Assembly (NCBI GenBank): GCA_033439265.1
Contig: JAVTVX010000004.1
Span: 12,103,701-12,167,700, forward strand
DNA: 64,000 nt
Reading direction: 5' to 3'
From: Dillenia suffruticosa
Lineage: Eukaryota; Streptophyta; Magnoliopsida; Dilleniales; Dilleniaceae
Program-made: the position numbers and the translations under genes
Shown here: positions 42,678-53,222 of the stretch, one piece after another
Layout: each line of letters starts with the position of its first letter
Numbering within the stretch: position 1 is the first letter of the stretch
The notes under the pieces: model-generated
The model's database searches: none
The model's input: only the letters and a program-made list of their open reading frames with translations
What the model was told of the DNA's origin: nothing

Positions 42678-44690
42678 GAGCTATACAAAGGAAGAAAACC
42701 CAATATAGGATACTTTCATGTCTTCGGTTGTAAATATTATGTGCTAAACAATGGAAAAGAGAATCTAGATAAATTCAATGCAAAGAGTGATGAAACCATA
42801 TTTTTATGATATTCAATCTTTAGCAAAGCATATAGAGTATATGATAAAAGAACAATGATAGTTGAAAAATCAATTCATGTAAATTTTGATGAAAGTGATC
42901 CTTTAAGTAAAAGAAGTTTTGATAACGAGATCAAGAGATAGAACAAATCTTAGATCAAGAGATATTGGAAAATGAAGAAGTGACGGAAGAAACATCTGAA
43001 GTTAGAGCAGAAGAAAATCAAACATATCATGAACAACAAGAAGAACAAGAAAAAAAATTTCCAACCGTAAAAAAGAGTGTTAAAATAGAAAATGTAATTG
43101 GAAATATAGAGGTTAGAGTTAGAACTAGATTTTCAACTCAAAATGAATATATTTACATAGCCTTCATTTCTCAAATTGAACTAAAGAATGTTGATGAGGC
43201 TCTAAACGATAAAAATTGGATTCTAACTATACAAGAAGAGGTAAATTAGTTTGAAAGAAATGAAGTATGAGAGTTAGTTCTAAAACTAAACGACCAATCC
43301 GTAATAGGTACAAAGTGGGTGTTCAGGAACAAACTAGATGAACATAAGATTATTACTAGAAACAAAGCTAGATTAGTAGCTTAAGGATATAGTCAAGAAG
43401 AAGGTATTGATTATGATGAAATGTATGCTCTAGTAGTTAGATTAAAAACTATTAGGATGTTGCTTGCCTTTGCAAGCTTCATGAACTTTAAGCTATATCA
43501 AATGGACATTAAAAGTGTATTTTTAAATGGCATATTAAATGAAACAGTTTTTGTACAACAACCACTGGGATTTGAGCATCCAAAATATCCGAATTATATG
43601 TTTAAATTGTCTAAAGTACTATATGGCTTAAAACAACCTCCAAAAGTTTGGTATGAGAGATTTAGTAACTTTCTCATCGAAAATAAGTTTGAAAAAGAAA
43701 AAATTGATACAACTCTATTTATTAAAAGAAAAGACAAAGAAATCTTAGTAGTTCAAATCTATATGGATGACATAGTATTATGAGCAACAAATGAGGATTT
43801 TTATCAAGAATTTGCTAAGTCTATGCATGCAAAATTTGAAATGAGTATGGTGGGTGAACTAAATTACTTTCTAGGATTACAAATAAAGCAAATAAAAGAA
43901 GGAATATTTATTAGTCAATCGAAATTTACTAAAGAATTGATCATGAAATTTAGATTTAGTGAGACCAAGGGATATGCTGCACCAATGAACACATCAATTA
44001 AGCTAGACAAAGATAAGAAATGAAAGAAAGTATGTAAAAAACTATATAAGAGTATGATTAGCTCTTTACTATACTTAACTGCATCTAGATTTGATATTCT
44101 ACTTAGTGTGTGCTTGTGTACTAGATTTCAATCTAATTCTAAAGAATCTCACTTAACTGTTGTTAAAAGAATTTTAAGATATTTAATAGACATATGTAAT
44201 TTAGGATTATGGTATGATAGAAATTCAGTATTCATATTACATGGATACTCAGATGCTGATTTTGCTAGATGCAAAATGGACAGGGTACTAGTGGAACTTG
44301 TCAATTCTTTCGGAATATGTTAGTATCTTTGTCCTCTAGAAAAGAAAATAGCGTTGCCACCTCAACCACAGAAGCAGAGTATGTGGCTGCAAGGTAATGT
44401 TGTGCACAAATCTTGTGGATCAAACATCAACTTCAGGATTACGATTTGAAATTTGAAAGAGTTCCAATAAAAATTGATAACACTAGTGCTATAAATTTAA
44501 CTAAAAATCCAGTACATCATTCTAGAATCAAACATATTGAAGTTAGACATCACTTCATTAGGGATCATATACTTAAAAAGGATATAATTTTAGAATATGT
44601 TGAAACCGAAAAATAAATTGCAGATATTTTTACCAAACCTCTAGATAGAATAGATTTTGTAACTTAAGAAGAGAGTTGAGAATGATGGAA
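42678..44690 (+). pseudogene. pol: S1 integrase end, RT and RNase H
   Basis: After A2 the S1 frame resumes (ELYKGRKPNIGYFHVFGCK), followed by the integrase tail, an acidic linker (about 42960-43130), RT (AFASFMNFKLYQMD, VLYGLKQPPKVWYE) with YMDD at 43760-43771, and RNase H (YSDADFA near 44245; NPVHHSRIKHIEVRHHF near 44509; IADIFTKPLD near 44618). Many stops: after VN near 43247, in EV-EL near 43267, in LVA-GY near 43382, after DIVL near 43781, after TEK near 44614. Most are explained by CAA/CAG or TGG with a C-to-T or G-to-A change. Confidence 0.92.
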
Positions 44691-44699
44691 TAAACCCTT

Positions 44700-45330
44700 G
44701 AGACAAATTAAATATGCGCTCAAATTATTTAAGGTTAAGTTCAAGTGAATTTATAGTAAAATATCAGAGATATGAAAATTAACTGAGATATAGGTTGACC
44801 TATATGATTTATAAGTCATCTTGACAATATGAAGGCACGAAATAAAAGCCTGCAGTATTTGCAAGTCATCCATAAAAATTATAAGTTGTCTTATAGATTA
44901 TGAAACGCATGGCAGGTCGTCTCTTGTTTTGTGAATAATGCTTAAACATAGTAAGTCATCTTATCATAAATACAAGACGACTCACCCACTTCAAGTCTCA
45001 GAAATATTTCTGAAAACATAGATATAAGTCGCCTTTGAAAAATAGGAAGGCGACCTAGACATATTAAATAGTCTTGTGAAGACTCTGAATCACCTTGTAC
45101 TTTAAACTTGATTACACAAGTCGTCTTGTATAAAATGGAAGGCAACCCGTCATGATTAAGTTACAGAAAGTTTTCTACAGACATCTTTGAGTCGCCTCAC
45201 TTAATGGGGAAGACGACCTGATGCTTTGAGGTTTCACTCTTGTAAGATGCCTTGTATGAACAGACAAGTCTATTCGTCATTTTGTTCGAATCGACTCATG
45301 TGGCACAAATAAAAAATTCTAAACGTAAAT
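44700..45330. repeat. S1 spacer with GACGACTT/AAGTCGTC motifs
   Basis: Noncoding DNA between RNase H and the third ORF. It contains TAAGTCATCTTGACA, AGGTCGTCTC, ACAAGACGACTCACC, AAGGCGACCTAGAC, AAGTCGTCTTGTAT and similar at irregular spacing. These are the same short motifs as in the S1 5' LTR (25100-25860). Confidence 0.75.
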
Positions 45331-45658
45331 CCATTTGTCCTCTACCAATAACCCGAATCCGATCCTAGCCTAATATCCCTAACTTAAATTTTGAGTCTCT
45401 TCACATTACCTCCAACCGTTTTCCCCAAATTGAAAACCTTAACTCTTTGCGAATCGTCTTCATCCCTCTCACTCTCACCTTCTCGCAAGTTTTCCCTTCA
45501 AACCAACATCACTTCCCTCATCTAAAACATCCGAAGCTATAATCTCTTGATGCAATCGCACTTATTCGAAGAAGGACGAAGGGACTCCATTTTAACCATA
45601 AAAACCCTAACTTCCCAAAACTTGTCAACTTCAACACGAAAAGATCAAAACATTCTCC

Positions 45659-46917
45659 ATGGCGCCAAAGATGAAGAATACAACAAAGTTTAACAAAAAT
45701 GACTTACCTTCAATTGAGAAAAGTACGTCCTTTGCTTTTAATTTCTTTAAAAGAAAATTGAATTTAGGGAGACTCATTAATTAGGAGTTTCTGAAGAAAA
45801 TCAATTTCCCATATGAAGAACATCTTTCCCATATCTTACCAAGTTTATTGATGAGTCTAAATGAAGATGTATATGATATTTTAGTTAGGAAGTTTTATAA
45901 CAACTTGGAAGTGGTTGATGAGACTAGAGATCATGTGCTTGAAATATACTACTATTTTTCTATGGGAATGAAATCATACACTTTCAAGACACACATTAAA
46001 AGAAAGCAAATTATACTTACTTCCAAAGCAATGTGTATGATGTGTAATTTAGAATGGACTCCTTCTACCAAATGTGAAAAACATATGAAGATAATTCAAA
46101 TTTAATGTGCAAGAATTGTGTTTAAGAATTAGAATTTGTTAGATATGGATGAAGTGGATTTAAATGCCAAGAACTTGGGAATACATGAACGTCTTCTTCA
46201 TTTTATTATTACTCATGTTATTAGGCCTAGAGGTGGTAATCTCACACACATAACCAAAGAATATTTTTGGTTGATGGCTTGTATTATGAATGGTAGAAAC
46301 CCTGTACTTCACTTCCTAATTCCTTATTTCATGATTGATGCTACAAAATCCAAGTTAGCAAATCCCGTATTGTTCTTTGATCTCTGATGTCTTAATTGTA
46401 AACAAAATTGACTCAAAAAAGGAAATTTGCACAAAGTTGAGTATGAAAGTGGAATTAGGGAACAGTCTCTGAAAAGGCCAAGTGGGTATGCAAGAATGAA
46501 ATTTGGGAAAAACTTGATGATGAGGAAGAGGGTGGCAAGAAAAGAAAAAGGGATGAGGCTGGTCCTAGTGAACTATCTAGAGTAGGTCTATCTGATGAGA
46601 GTTGAGACTAATCTTTTCAAATTATCCCTTCATATGTTGCTCTATTCACCTCTATTCCATCCTTTGAAGTTACCATGAACATGATTTGGGGATCCTTGGT
46701 GCATATTTAGTCACAACTTCTCAAGCTTGAAGATCAAAATTCTCACACTCATGTAAGGTTGATTAAATTAGAAGATCAAAACAAGATATTCCATGATAAA
46801 ATGACCTCCTTTGAATCCTTGATTCAGAAAGATCGTAGTGGTCCTTCCCACTGTCCAACAGCAGACCCTTCAATCCCTCAGTCTGATGAGCCACAAGTCT
46901 CACAAAATCTACATTAA
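45659..46917 (+). pseudogene. S1 third ORF (env-like / plant transposon-protein domain)
   Basis: ATG at 45659 (MAPKMKN). Broken by stops near 45782, 46103 and 46386, but the order is readable: GRLI-FLKKINF, YDILVRKFYNNLEV, a strand-like FSMGMKSYTFK block, ERLLHFIITHVIRPRGGNLTHITKEYFWLMACIMNG (about 46184-46295), then a basic stretch (GKKRKRDEAGPSE near 46536) and a leucine-rich, coiled-coil-like C-terminus (about 46720-46840). The pattern FYxNL...RLLHxII...PRGG...DxxLMxxIxxG resembles what is annotated as a putative plant transposon protein (Pfam PF20167, from memory). Its position matches the env-like ORF of SIRE elements. Function unknown. Confidence 0.6.
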
Positions 46918-47051
46918 CATTTGTTTGTAAAGTTAACAACCCTTGTGGATTCTTTTAGTTTTCTTTTTGTGCACTTAGTTTTTTGTTTTCTTAATTTTGC
47001 CAAGTTGTATGCAAACTCTTCTAATGACAAGTTGCATTCTTTTACTGATGA

Positions 47052-47067
47052 CAAAAAGGGGGAGAAA
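47052..47067 (+). other. S1 upstream polypurine tract
   Basis: CAAAAAGGGGGAGAAA. Sireviruses usually carry several such tracts; the S2 equivalent is at 63047-63062. Confidence 0.8.
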
Positions 47068-47070
47068 TAG

Positions 47071-47240
47071 TCCTATATTTGTTTTGTGTTTGTGTTTGGC
47101 ATTGGCATTGCCATTTACATATACACAGTCCTATATATTTGTGTTTGTGTTTGGCATTAGCATTGGCATCTACATATGCATAGTCCTATATCTTTGTTTT
47201 GTGTTTGTTGATTGGCATTGGCATTGGCATGCATGTATTG
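47071..47240. repeat. Three tandem repeats of about 55 bp
   Basis: Units begin TCCTATAT at 47071, 47129 and 47184; each contains TTTGTGTTTG then a GGCATTGGCAT run and ends near CATATGCATAG or similar. They directly follow the polypurine tract of S1. Unit lengths are about 58, 55 and 50-57 bp. Confidence 0.8.
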
Positions 47241-47672
47241 ATTGTTTGTACATGTATGACACATATATTGATTGATTGGTAGCCATTGACTGAATCTGTT
47301 GCACGTTAGTTGACTGTATATGTAGATTGAAGTAAGTAATCGTTTTATTGGATTGGTTATATATATATCACCTACATTAAGAAAAAATTGCATAGATCAA
47401 ATAAGGATGAAATATGACCTTCATTGGCATGGTCTTGAAGGATGATTGTATGGATGAAAATCGTAGTTGCATTCTTAAAAAAAAGGGAAGAACAATACAA
47501 TGTCAATGACCTACACCATAGAATTAAGTGTATGCAGCATATGATGTACATTTCTAGAAGAAATTGAGATTTGAGACTAATTATATGCATTTCTGAACTT
47601 GAATTGGTATAGTATTGGTTGAGGGGGAGTATTTTGAGATTTTTCAAACAATTTTATCAATTATTTCAAATT

Positions 47673-48432
47673 ATGTCACCAAACAATTCAATGCCAACAT
47701 CAAAATCATTAGGTCTGACCATGGGGGGGAGTATACTAGTCATGCATTCGAAAACTTCTTAGATGAAAAGGGGATCATGTACCAAAAATCATGTGTCTAC
47801 ACTCCACAACAAAATGGAGTTGCCGAAAGGAAAAATAGGCATTTACTAGGGCTATGATGTTCCATTCTAATATGCCTAAAAGGTTTTGGAGTGAGGCAAT
47901 AAAAACCGCTGTCCATCTCATTAATCTTATGCCCACTCAAGTTCTAGGAGGAAAATCTCCATTAGAGCTATTCTTAGGAAGAAAATCCAATATCTCTCAT
48001 CTTAGAGTCTTTGGATGCTTATGCTATGTCCATGTTCCAGATAATTTCAGAAACAAGTTAGAGGAAAGGGGGAGAAGATGTGTGTTCTTAGGATACTCAA
48101 CATTTGAAAAAGGGTATAAATGTTATGATCCACTAACCAAAAAACTATACACATCCAAGGATGTGATATTTGTAGAAAGAGAATTCTATTTTACAGGAAA
48201 GGAAGATCTAGATCAAGCTGGAAAAGGAGAAGCTCAAGATCTGTGGAACATTACCCTTCCAACCATTGATCATCCAAATATTGAACAAGAACCAGCTCCG
48301 AATGTTCATGAAGATTCAGCTCAAGAAGATCCCTCGCCATCTCATTCTAATCAAGAACAAGAACAAGGGAGAGTTGATTCGGAGCAAGAGCTGGTCATTG
48401 AACAAGAAGAACAAATCATAGATGAACCACCT
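47673..48432 (+). pseudogene. D2 part 1, sense: integrase core to linker
   Basis: Family-D pol in plus orientation from YVTKQFNANIK through the DDE core (RSDHGGEY, PQQNGVAERKN), a loss near 47849 that removes part of LLETAR and shifts the frame, GKSPLELFLGRK, and the acidic linker to IIDEPP. No LTR on its left side. At 48432 it meets the antisense half. Confidence 0.9.
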
Positions 48433-50063
48433 AAGTATATCTAGTTTTGTGATCAATAAATGTCACATAGTATTTAAAACCATTATGAGATGCTATGGGT
48501 GAGGTCCAAACATCAGAATGAACAATTTCAAATGCATTCTCATATATAGTATTTGAAATGGGATAATACACTCTAGTTTGTTTTCCAAGAACACAAGCTT
48601 TGCAATGCCTATTTTCTACTACTAGATTTGGAAATAGACGTTTCAAAGCTAAGTTCCCAAGATGACCTAGACGAGCATGCCATAATGAATGCATTTGACT
48701 TTGGGCAGCAAAAGCTCGGTTTTCTTGATCCAAGTAGTATAGGTTGTCTCCTAGACCCCTTGCCAATCAAATGATTCGTTTTGAGCTCCTGAAAACAACT
48801 TCATTAGGATCAAATGTAACTTTGCAATTTTGTTCTTTGGTTATCTTTCCAATGGATAAAAGATTAGAATAAAATTTAAGCACATATAGAGATTTAGTTT
48901 TCTTGCCAAATAACTCAATTTCACCTAGATGATCAACTCTTAGTTTCTCACCATTAGCTACCTTAACAATCCTAGAATTAGTGAGAGGAATGAGTCTTTT
49001 AATTTTGCTCTTATCTCTTACCATATGATTATCACAACCAGAATCAATAAGCCATGAATGAGATGTATTTAAGAGATTACCAGAATGCAAAGTAATCTGG
49101 CCAACGAGCTTTTTCATCTCCTTTTGCATTTCCTCCATTTTGCTTTCTAGGGCAGCAACTTGAGAAACATGTTGGACATTTGCCATTTGGTCACCTTCCC
49201 TTTTGTTGTATTTTGGCCGCAAATGAGGATGGAGATGCCAACATTTCTCCTTTCTATGACCAGGTTTCTTACAATGGGAGCAAAAATCTCTTTTGGTGAA
49301 ATTTTGAGCTTTGTTGGCTAGATGCTCTTCTTGGACAGATTTGAATGCTTGAGTTTCGGTTTTGGGCTTGGATGATTCTTCAAGCTTCATGCTTGTTTCA
49401 GCTCTTTGCACCATGAATTGAACTTCTTGGAATGAAGGAAAAATCTTCATTCTAAGAATTTCTTGACGTATAGGTGCATACTCTTCTCCAAGACCCATTA
49501 GGAGACCAAAAGTCATGTCTTCATCATTCCTTTGAAGGATAGTTTTGAGATTTGAGGTTGGAGGCCTCAAAACATTAAACTCATTCCAAAGATCCCTATA
49601 TTCCCCAAAATATTCGGGCAGGGTCTTTCCTCCTTTTTGAATGTAGAAGATTTTCTTTTTCAATTCGAATATTCTACCGGTGTTGGTTTCTTGAGCATAA
49701 AGAACATGCATTTGATCCCACAAAGACTTGGCATTGGGAATACAAGTGACCATTGCTTTGTGGATTTTGTCTAAAGACATTTGCAAGAGCACCACCACTT
49801 GATCATCTCTCTTTTTCCATGCTTTGTAAGACGGATTAGCATCATCAAGAGGGTCTTCAAATATGTGGTTTTCGAGATTGAAGAAGTTTAGAGACCTCTT
49901 GATAGTGTCTTGCCATGCGTTGTAATTTGAAGCATCTAAAAGAATGGAAGTGAACATTGAGGTACTAATTTGTGGTGGTGGATCACCAAGATTAGATGAG
50001 GAAGGAATGAATGCCTTCTCTGATACCATAATGAAATTCCAAAGAAGCAAGCAATGAGAAATG
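48433..50063 (-). pseudogene. D2 part 2, antisense: LTR end, gag, protease, integrase start
   Basis: On the minus strand, about 35 bp of the D LTR end (50029-50063), ATG at 50029-50027 (MVSEKAF), gag, the knuckle CSHCKKPGHRKEKC (about 49235-49276), protease DSG (about 49039-49047), a frameshift near 48785, then the integrase HHCC region to HKTRYT at 48433. It stops about 20 codons before the point where the sense half starts. Together the halves cover gag to linker of one D element, but in opposite directions. Confidence 0.9.
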
Positions 50064-50577
50064 AAGTAAATACTGTTTGCTATATCTTAAATAGGGCATT
50101 AATCAGATCAATGTTTAAAAAAACTCCTTATGAATTTTAAAAAGAAAGTAAACCCAATATAGCCTATTGAAAATATTCGGATGTTAATGCTTTGTTCTAA
50201 ACAATGGAAAAGAAGACTTAGGAAAGTTTGATACCAAAAGTGATGAAAAAATTTTCTTAGATTATATGATAGTGAGTAAGACATATAGAGTTTATAACAA
50301 AAGAGCCATATCAGTAGAATAATCAATACATGTGGAATTTGACGAAGAAAACGATACTGATCAAAGAATATTCGATGATGAAGATTTAACAGCAAAACTT
50401 AATGAATTGAATCTTAGAGAAAACATGAATTCTCAGAAAGAAGAAGTCAATGAATACACTGAATAAAAAGAAAAAGATGGAACTCAACAAAAGCAAGAAA
50501 TCAAATATCTTCAAATTAGAAAAGATGTAAACGTAGAAAATATAATAAGACATGTAGGTTCAGGTATTAGAACTAGA
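50064..50577 (+). pseudogene. S2 integrase fragment
   Basis: Sirevirus integrase tail and linker homologous to S1 at 37575-37632 and 42673-43140: KKTPYEF, a degenerate FGCK-like region, YKTYRVYN-like codons, then an acidic stretch and IIRHVGSGIRTRP. Several stops. Integrase core, protease, gag and 5' LTR are not present here. K2 interrupts it at CCGGC. Confidence 0.85.
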
Positions 50578-50582
50578 CCGGC

Positions 50583-51357
50583 TGATGTGAACCCGTTGGG
50601 TATAAAAACCCTAGAACCCATGAACAAGTTAATTTAGCCTAAAAAAATCGTCCCAACGAATTATTTGAACAGGTGGAATTAAAAACCTCAACTCTTACCC
50701 TAAAGGAGGAAGAACCTAAGGTATATGGCCTTAGACCCGTTTCTCACTAGATCAAGAACCTTGGTATAAAGATGGAATGAATGACGCCACAATCTAGATG
50801 GTTCAAAACCTAGATTGAGAAGTCAAAGAACTAAACAAGACTCATATCTTGAATAAGTTCAAAGTTCTCAAAAGAACAAAACCTGTGTGAATAATCCTCA
50901 CAATTTTATTAATTCTCTCAAAAATGTTGTTTTACACAATGTATAATGGCCTATTTATAGCCTAAAGGTAGAAAACATAATTGACAACTAAAAATTTAGT
51001 AACTCTCTAAACAATAAAAAATTAGGAAACTAAACATAAGTTACAAAAAAATAAAAATTAGGAAACTAAATAAATCAAACTATTTTGACCAAGCCTTGTT
51101 GCTATTTTTCTTCATTTTCGTCCTCCCTTGGTCTTGGATAGTTTTGGGCCTTTTATTCTTCCAACTGGGCTTGTATATGCATAATTAAGGCCGCTTTTGG
51201 TTCTATATTTATTTGGACTCCAATTTTTTGTTATAAAGCCCCCTGAATTAAGTTATTCAGTGTTTTTTTTGAATCTTTTAACTCGAACTTTTGTTACTGG
51301 CCCAACTGGAACTTGAGTTGAATCTTGTAAATTTCTTGCAGTCTTGATGATCACATC
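50583..51357 (-). repeat. K2 3' LTR
   Basis: 775 bp, on the plus strand TGATGTGAACCC to GATCACATCA. The antisense TATA box (CTATTTATAG) lies near 50951-50960. The stretch at about 51270-51310 encodes GPVTKVRVKRF on the minus strand. Confidence 0.93.
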
Positions 51358-51480
51358 ATTCCCCCCTTCTTGACAATGATTTGTCTCCAAATCGTCACCT
51401 GTGTGAAAATGCATCCGCAACCGCATTTTTCTTGGGAAAAGTCTCAATGAATTCAATCCACCAAACATGTCTCTTACCAT
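51253..51480 (-). CDS. Small ORF of K2 (75 aa), homologue of the K1 ORF
   Basis: Starts MVRDMFGGLNSLRLF at 51480, continues through GDDLETN and ends in the 3' LTR after GPVTKVRVKRFKK; a frameshift shortens it compared with the 83-aa K1 version. Its start is an out-of-frame reading of RNase H-region DNA. No known function. Confidence 0.4.
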   Translation of the reverse strand: MVRDMFGGLNSLRLFPRKMRLRMHFHTGDDLETNHCQEGGNDVIIKTARNLQDSTQVPVGPVTKVRVKRFKKNTE

Positions 51481-51840
51481 CTTAATGAATTAACAACTCT
51501 TTGAAATTAACTCAAAAAATAATTGTCTTGTGAAATTAAAAAAAAAAAAGGAATAACAAGAAAAATAAAGAAGAAAAATAAGTGAAAAATAAGGAAAGTC
51601 ACAAATTTGGAAAAATTCTAAATTAAGAGAGAAACAAATATGGAATAAATTGAATAAGAAAGGTGAATAAAGGAAGAAAATAAAGAAGGTGAACAAATAA
51701 GAAATAAAGAAGAAATAATAAAAGAAAAGAAAAAGAAATTGGAAGCTGCCTTTGTTTTATGAAAAATTATAGACAAATATGAACAATTATAAACAAATAT
51801 GAACAACTTGAGGTTAACCTGAAATTGCTCTGATACCAAC
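51358..51840 (-). other. K2 internal region
   Basis: From 51840 on the minus strand: primer site TTGGTATCAGAGC, a T-rich leader (51490-51780) as in K1, the RNase H remnant and purine-rich AAGGGGGGA before the 3' LTR. The internal joins appear to be the same as in K1. Confidence 0.85.
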
Positions 51841-52200
51841 TGATGTGAACCCGTTGGGTATAAAAACCCTAGAACCCACGAACAAGTTAATTTAGCCCAA
51901 AAAAACGTCCCAACGAATTATTTGAACCGGTGGAATTAAAAACCTCAACCCTTACCCTAAAGGAGGAAGAACCTAAGGTATATGACCTTATACCCGTTTC
52001 TCACTAGATCAAGAATCTTGGTATAAAGATGGAATGAATGACGTCACAATCTAGATAGTTCAAAACCTAGATTGATAAGTCAAAGAACTAAACAAGACTC
52101 ATATCTTGAATAAGTTCAAAGTTCTCAAAAGAACAAAACCTGTGTGAAGAATCCTCACAATTCTATTAATTCTCTCCAAAGTGTTGTTTTACACAATGTA
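51841..52200 (-). repeat. K2 5' LTR, left part
   Basis: 360 bp from TGATGTGAACCC to ACACAATGTA, where K3 inserted; ATGTA at 52196-52200 is K3's left target duplication. The LTR continues at 59124. Confidence 0.94.
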
Positions 52201-52933
52201 TGATGAGATCATCAAGATTGCAAGGAATTCACGAGATCCAACTCAAGTCCCAATTGGGCCGGTGACAAGGGCCCGAGTTAAAAGATTTAAAGAAACACTG
52301 AATAACTTAATTCAGGGGGCTTTACAAAAAGAAATTGGAGCCCAAATAAATAAAGAACCAAAAGGGGCCTTAATTATGCTTATACAAGTCCAGTTGGAAG
52401 AATAAAAGGCCCAAAATTACCTAAGATCAAGGGAGGACGAAAATGAAGAAAAATAGCAGCAAGACTTGGTCAAAATAGTTTGAATTATTTAGTTTCCTAA
52501 TTTTTTTGTAACTTATGTTTAGTTTCCTAATTTTTTATTGTTTAGGGAGTTACTAAATTTTTAGTTGCCAATTATGTTTTACTTTTAGGCTATAAATAGG
52601 CCATTATACATTGTGTAAAAGACAACACTTTTGGAGAAAATTAATAAAATTGTGAGAATTCTTCACACAGGTCTTGTTCTTTTGAAAATTTGAATTTATT
52701 CAAGATATGAGTTTTGTTTAGTTCTTTGACTTATCAATCTAGGTTTCGAACCATCTAGATTGTGGCGTCATTCAGTCCATCTTTATACCAAGGTTCTTGA
52801 CCTAGTGAGAAATGGGTTTAAGGTCATATACCTTAGGTTCTTCCTCCTTTAGGGCAAGGGTTGAGGTCTTTAATTCCACCGGTTCAAATAATTCGTGGGT
52901 TTTAGGGTTTTTATACCCAACGGGTTCACATCA
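52201..52933 (+). repeat. K3 5' LTR
   Basis: 733 bp, TGATGAGATC to GGTTCACATCA. TATAAATAG is at 52591-52599 and AATAAAA near 52643. It lacks 34 bp present in the 3' LTR (near 52896; compare 59046-59080). It encodes DPTQVPIGPVTRARVKRFKE near 52238-52295, uninterrupted in this copy. Confidence 0.94.
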
Positions 52934-52935
52934 GT

Positions 52936-52948
52936 TGGTATCAGAGCC
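52936..52948 (+). other. K3 primer-binding site
   Basis: TGGTATCAGAGCC, complementary to initiator tRNA-Met, two bases after the LTR end. Here, unlike the copia families, it is far from the coding start. Confidence 0.9.
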
Positions 52949-53080
52949 AATCCAGGTTTTTTTTCTTCGAATTATTCTTATTTAATTTTTTTTTGTTTCG
53001 CAAACTCTTCATTCGTTGGTTTATTTCTTATTTTTGGTGTACTTATTTTTTATTTTTTTGTGCTGTCATATTCCCAAAAA

Positions 53081-53222
53081 AAAAAGGGGCCAAAAAAAAA
53101 GACCCACAAAAAAAAAAGAGGTAAAAAAAAATAGGCCGTAAAAAAAAGGGGCCAAAAAAAAAGGGGAGAAAAAAAAAGACCCACAAAAAAAAATAGAGAA
53201 GAGGCCGTGAAAAAAAAAAAAG
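53081..53222 (+). repeat. A-rich tandem array in K3 leader
   Basis: Runs of 8-11 A alternate with GGGGCC, GACCCAC, GAGGT, GGCCGT and GGGGAG blocks, roughly every 15-25 bp. The flanking leader (52950-53080 and 53223-53752) is T-rich and noncoding. K1 and K2 lack this array. Long Phe-rich frames on the minus strand here are an artefact of the A-runs. Confidence 0.85.

Larger units (their letters stand above)
24994..47672 (+). mobile_element. Sirevirus-type copia element S1 (split, decayed)
   Basis: Order: 5' LTR 24994-26500, primer site 26506-26517, gag 26559-27629 and 35775-36420, protease and integrase 36421-37632, RT and RNase H 42678-44690, repeat-rich spacer 44700-45330, third ORF 45659-46917, polypurine tracts near 47052 and 47621. 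Z interrupts gag and A2 interrupts integrase, each with target duplications and codons that rejoin in frame. No 3' LTR is found; the sequence switches to D2 at about 47673. A long LTR, a CCHC gag with a long C-terminal extension, an ORF after pol and AAAAAGGGGGAG tracts fit the Sirevirus genus. Confidence 0.85.
46918..47672. other. S1 region after the third ORF, with polypurine tracts
   Basis: Noncoding. ACTGATGACAAAAAGGGGGA near 47045-47062 is the tract typical of Sirevirus 3' regions; a second GAGGGGGAG is at 47621-47629, where the 3' LTR would be expected soon after. Instead D2 begins at about 47673. No LTR start is found. Confidence 0.75.
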
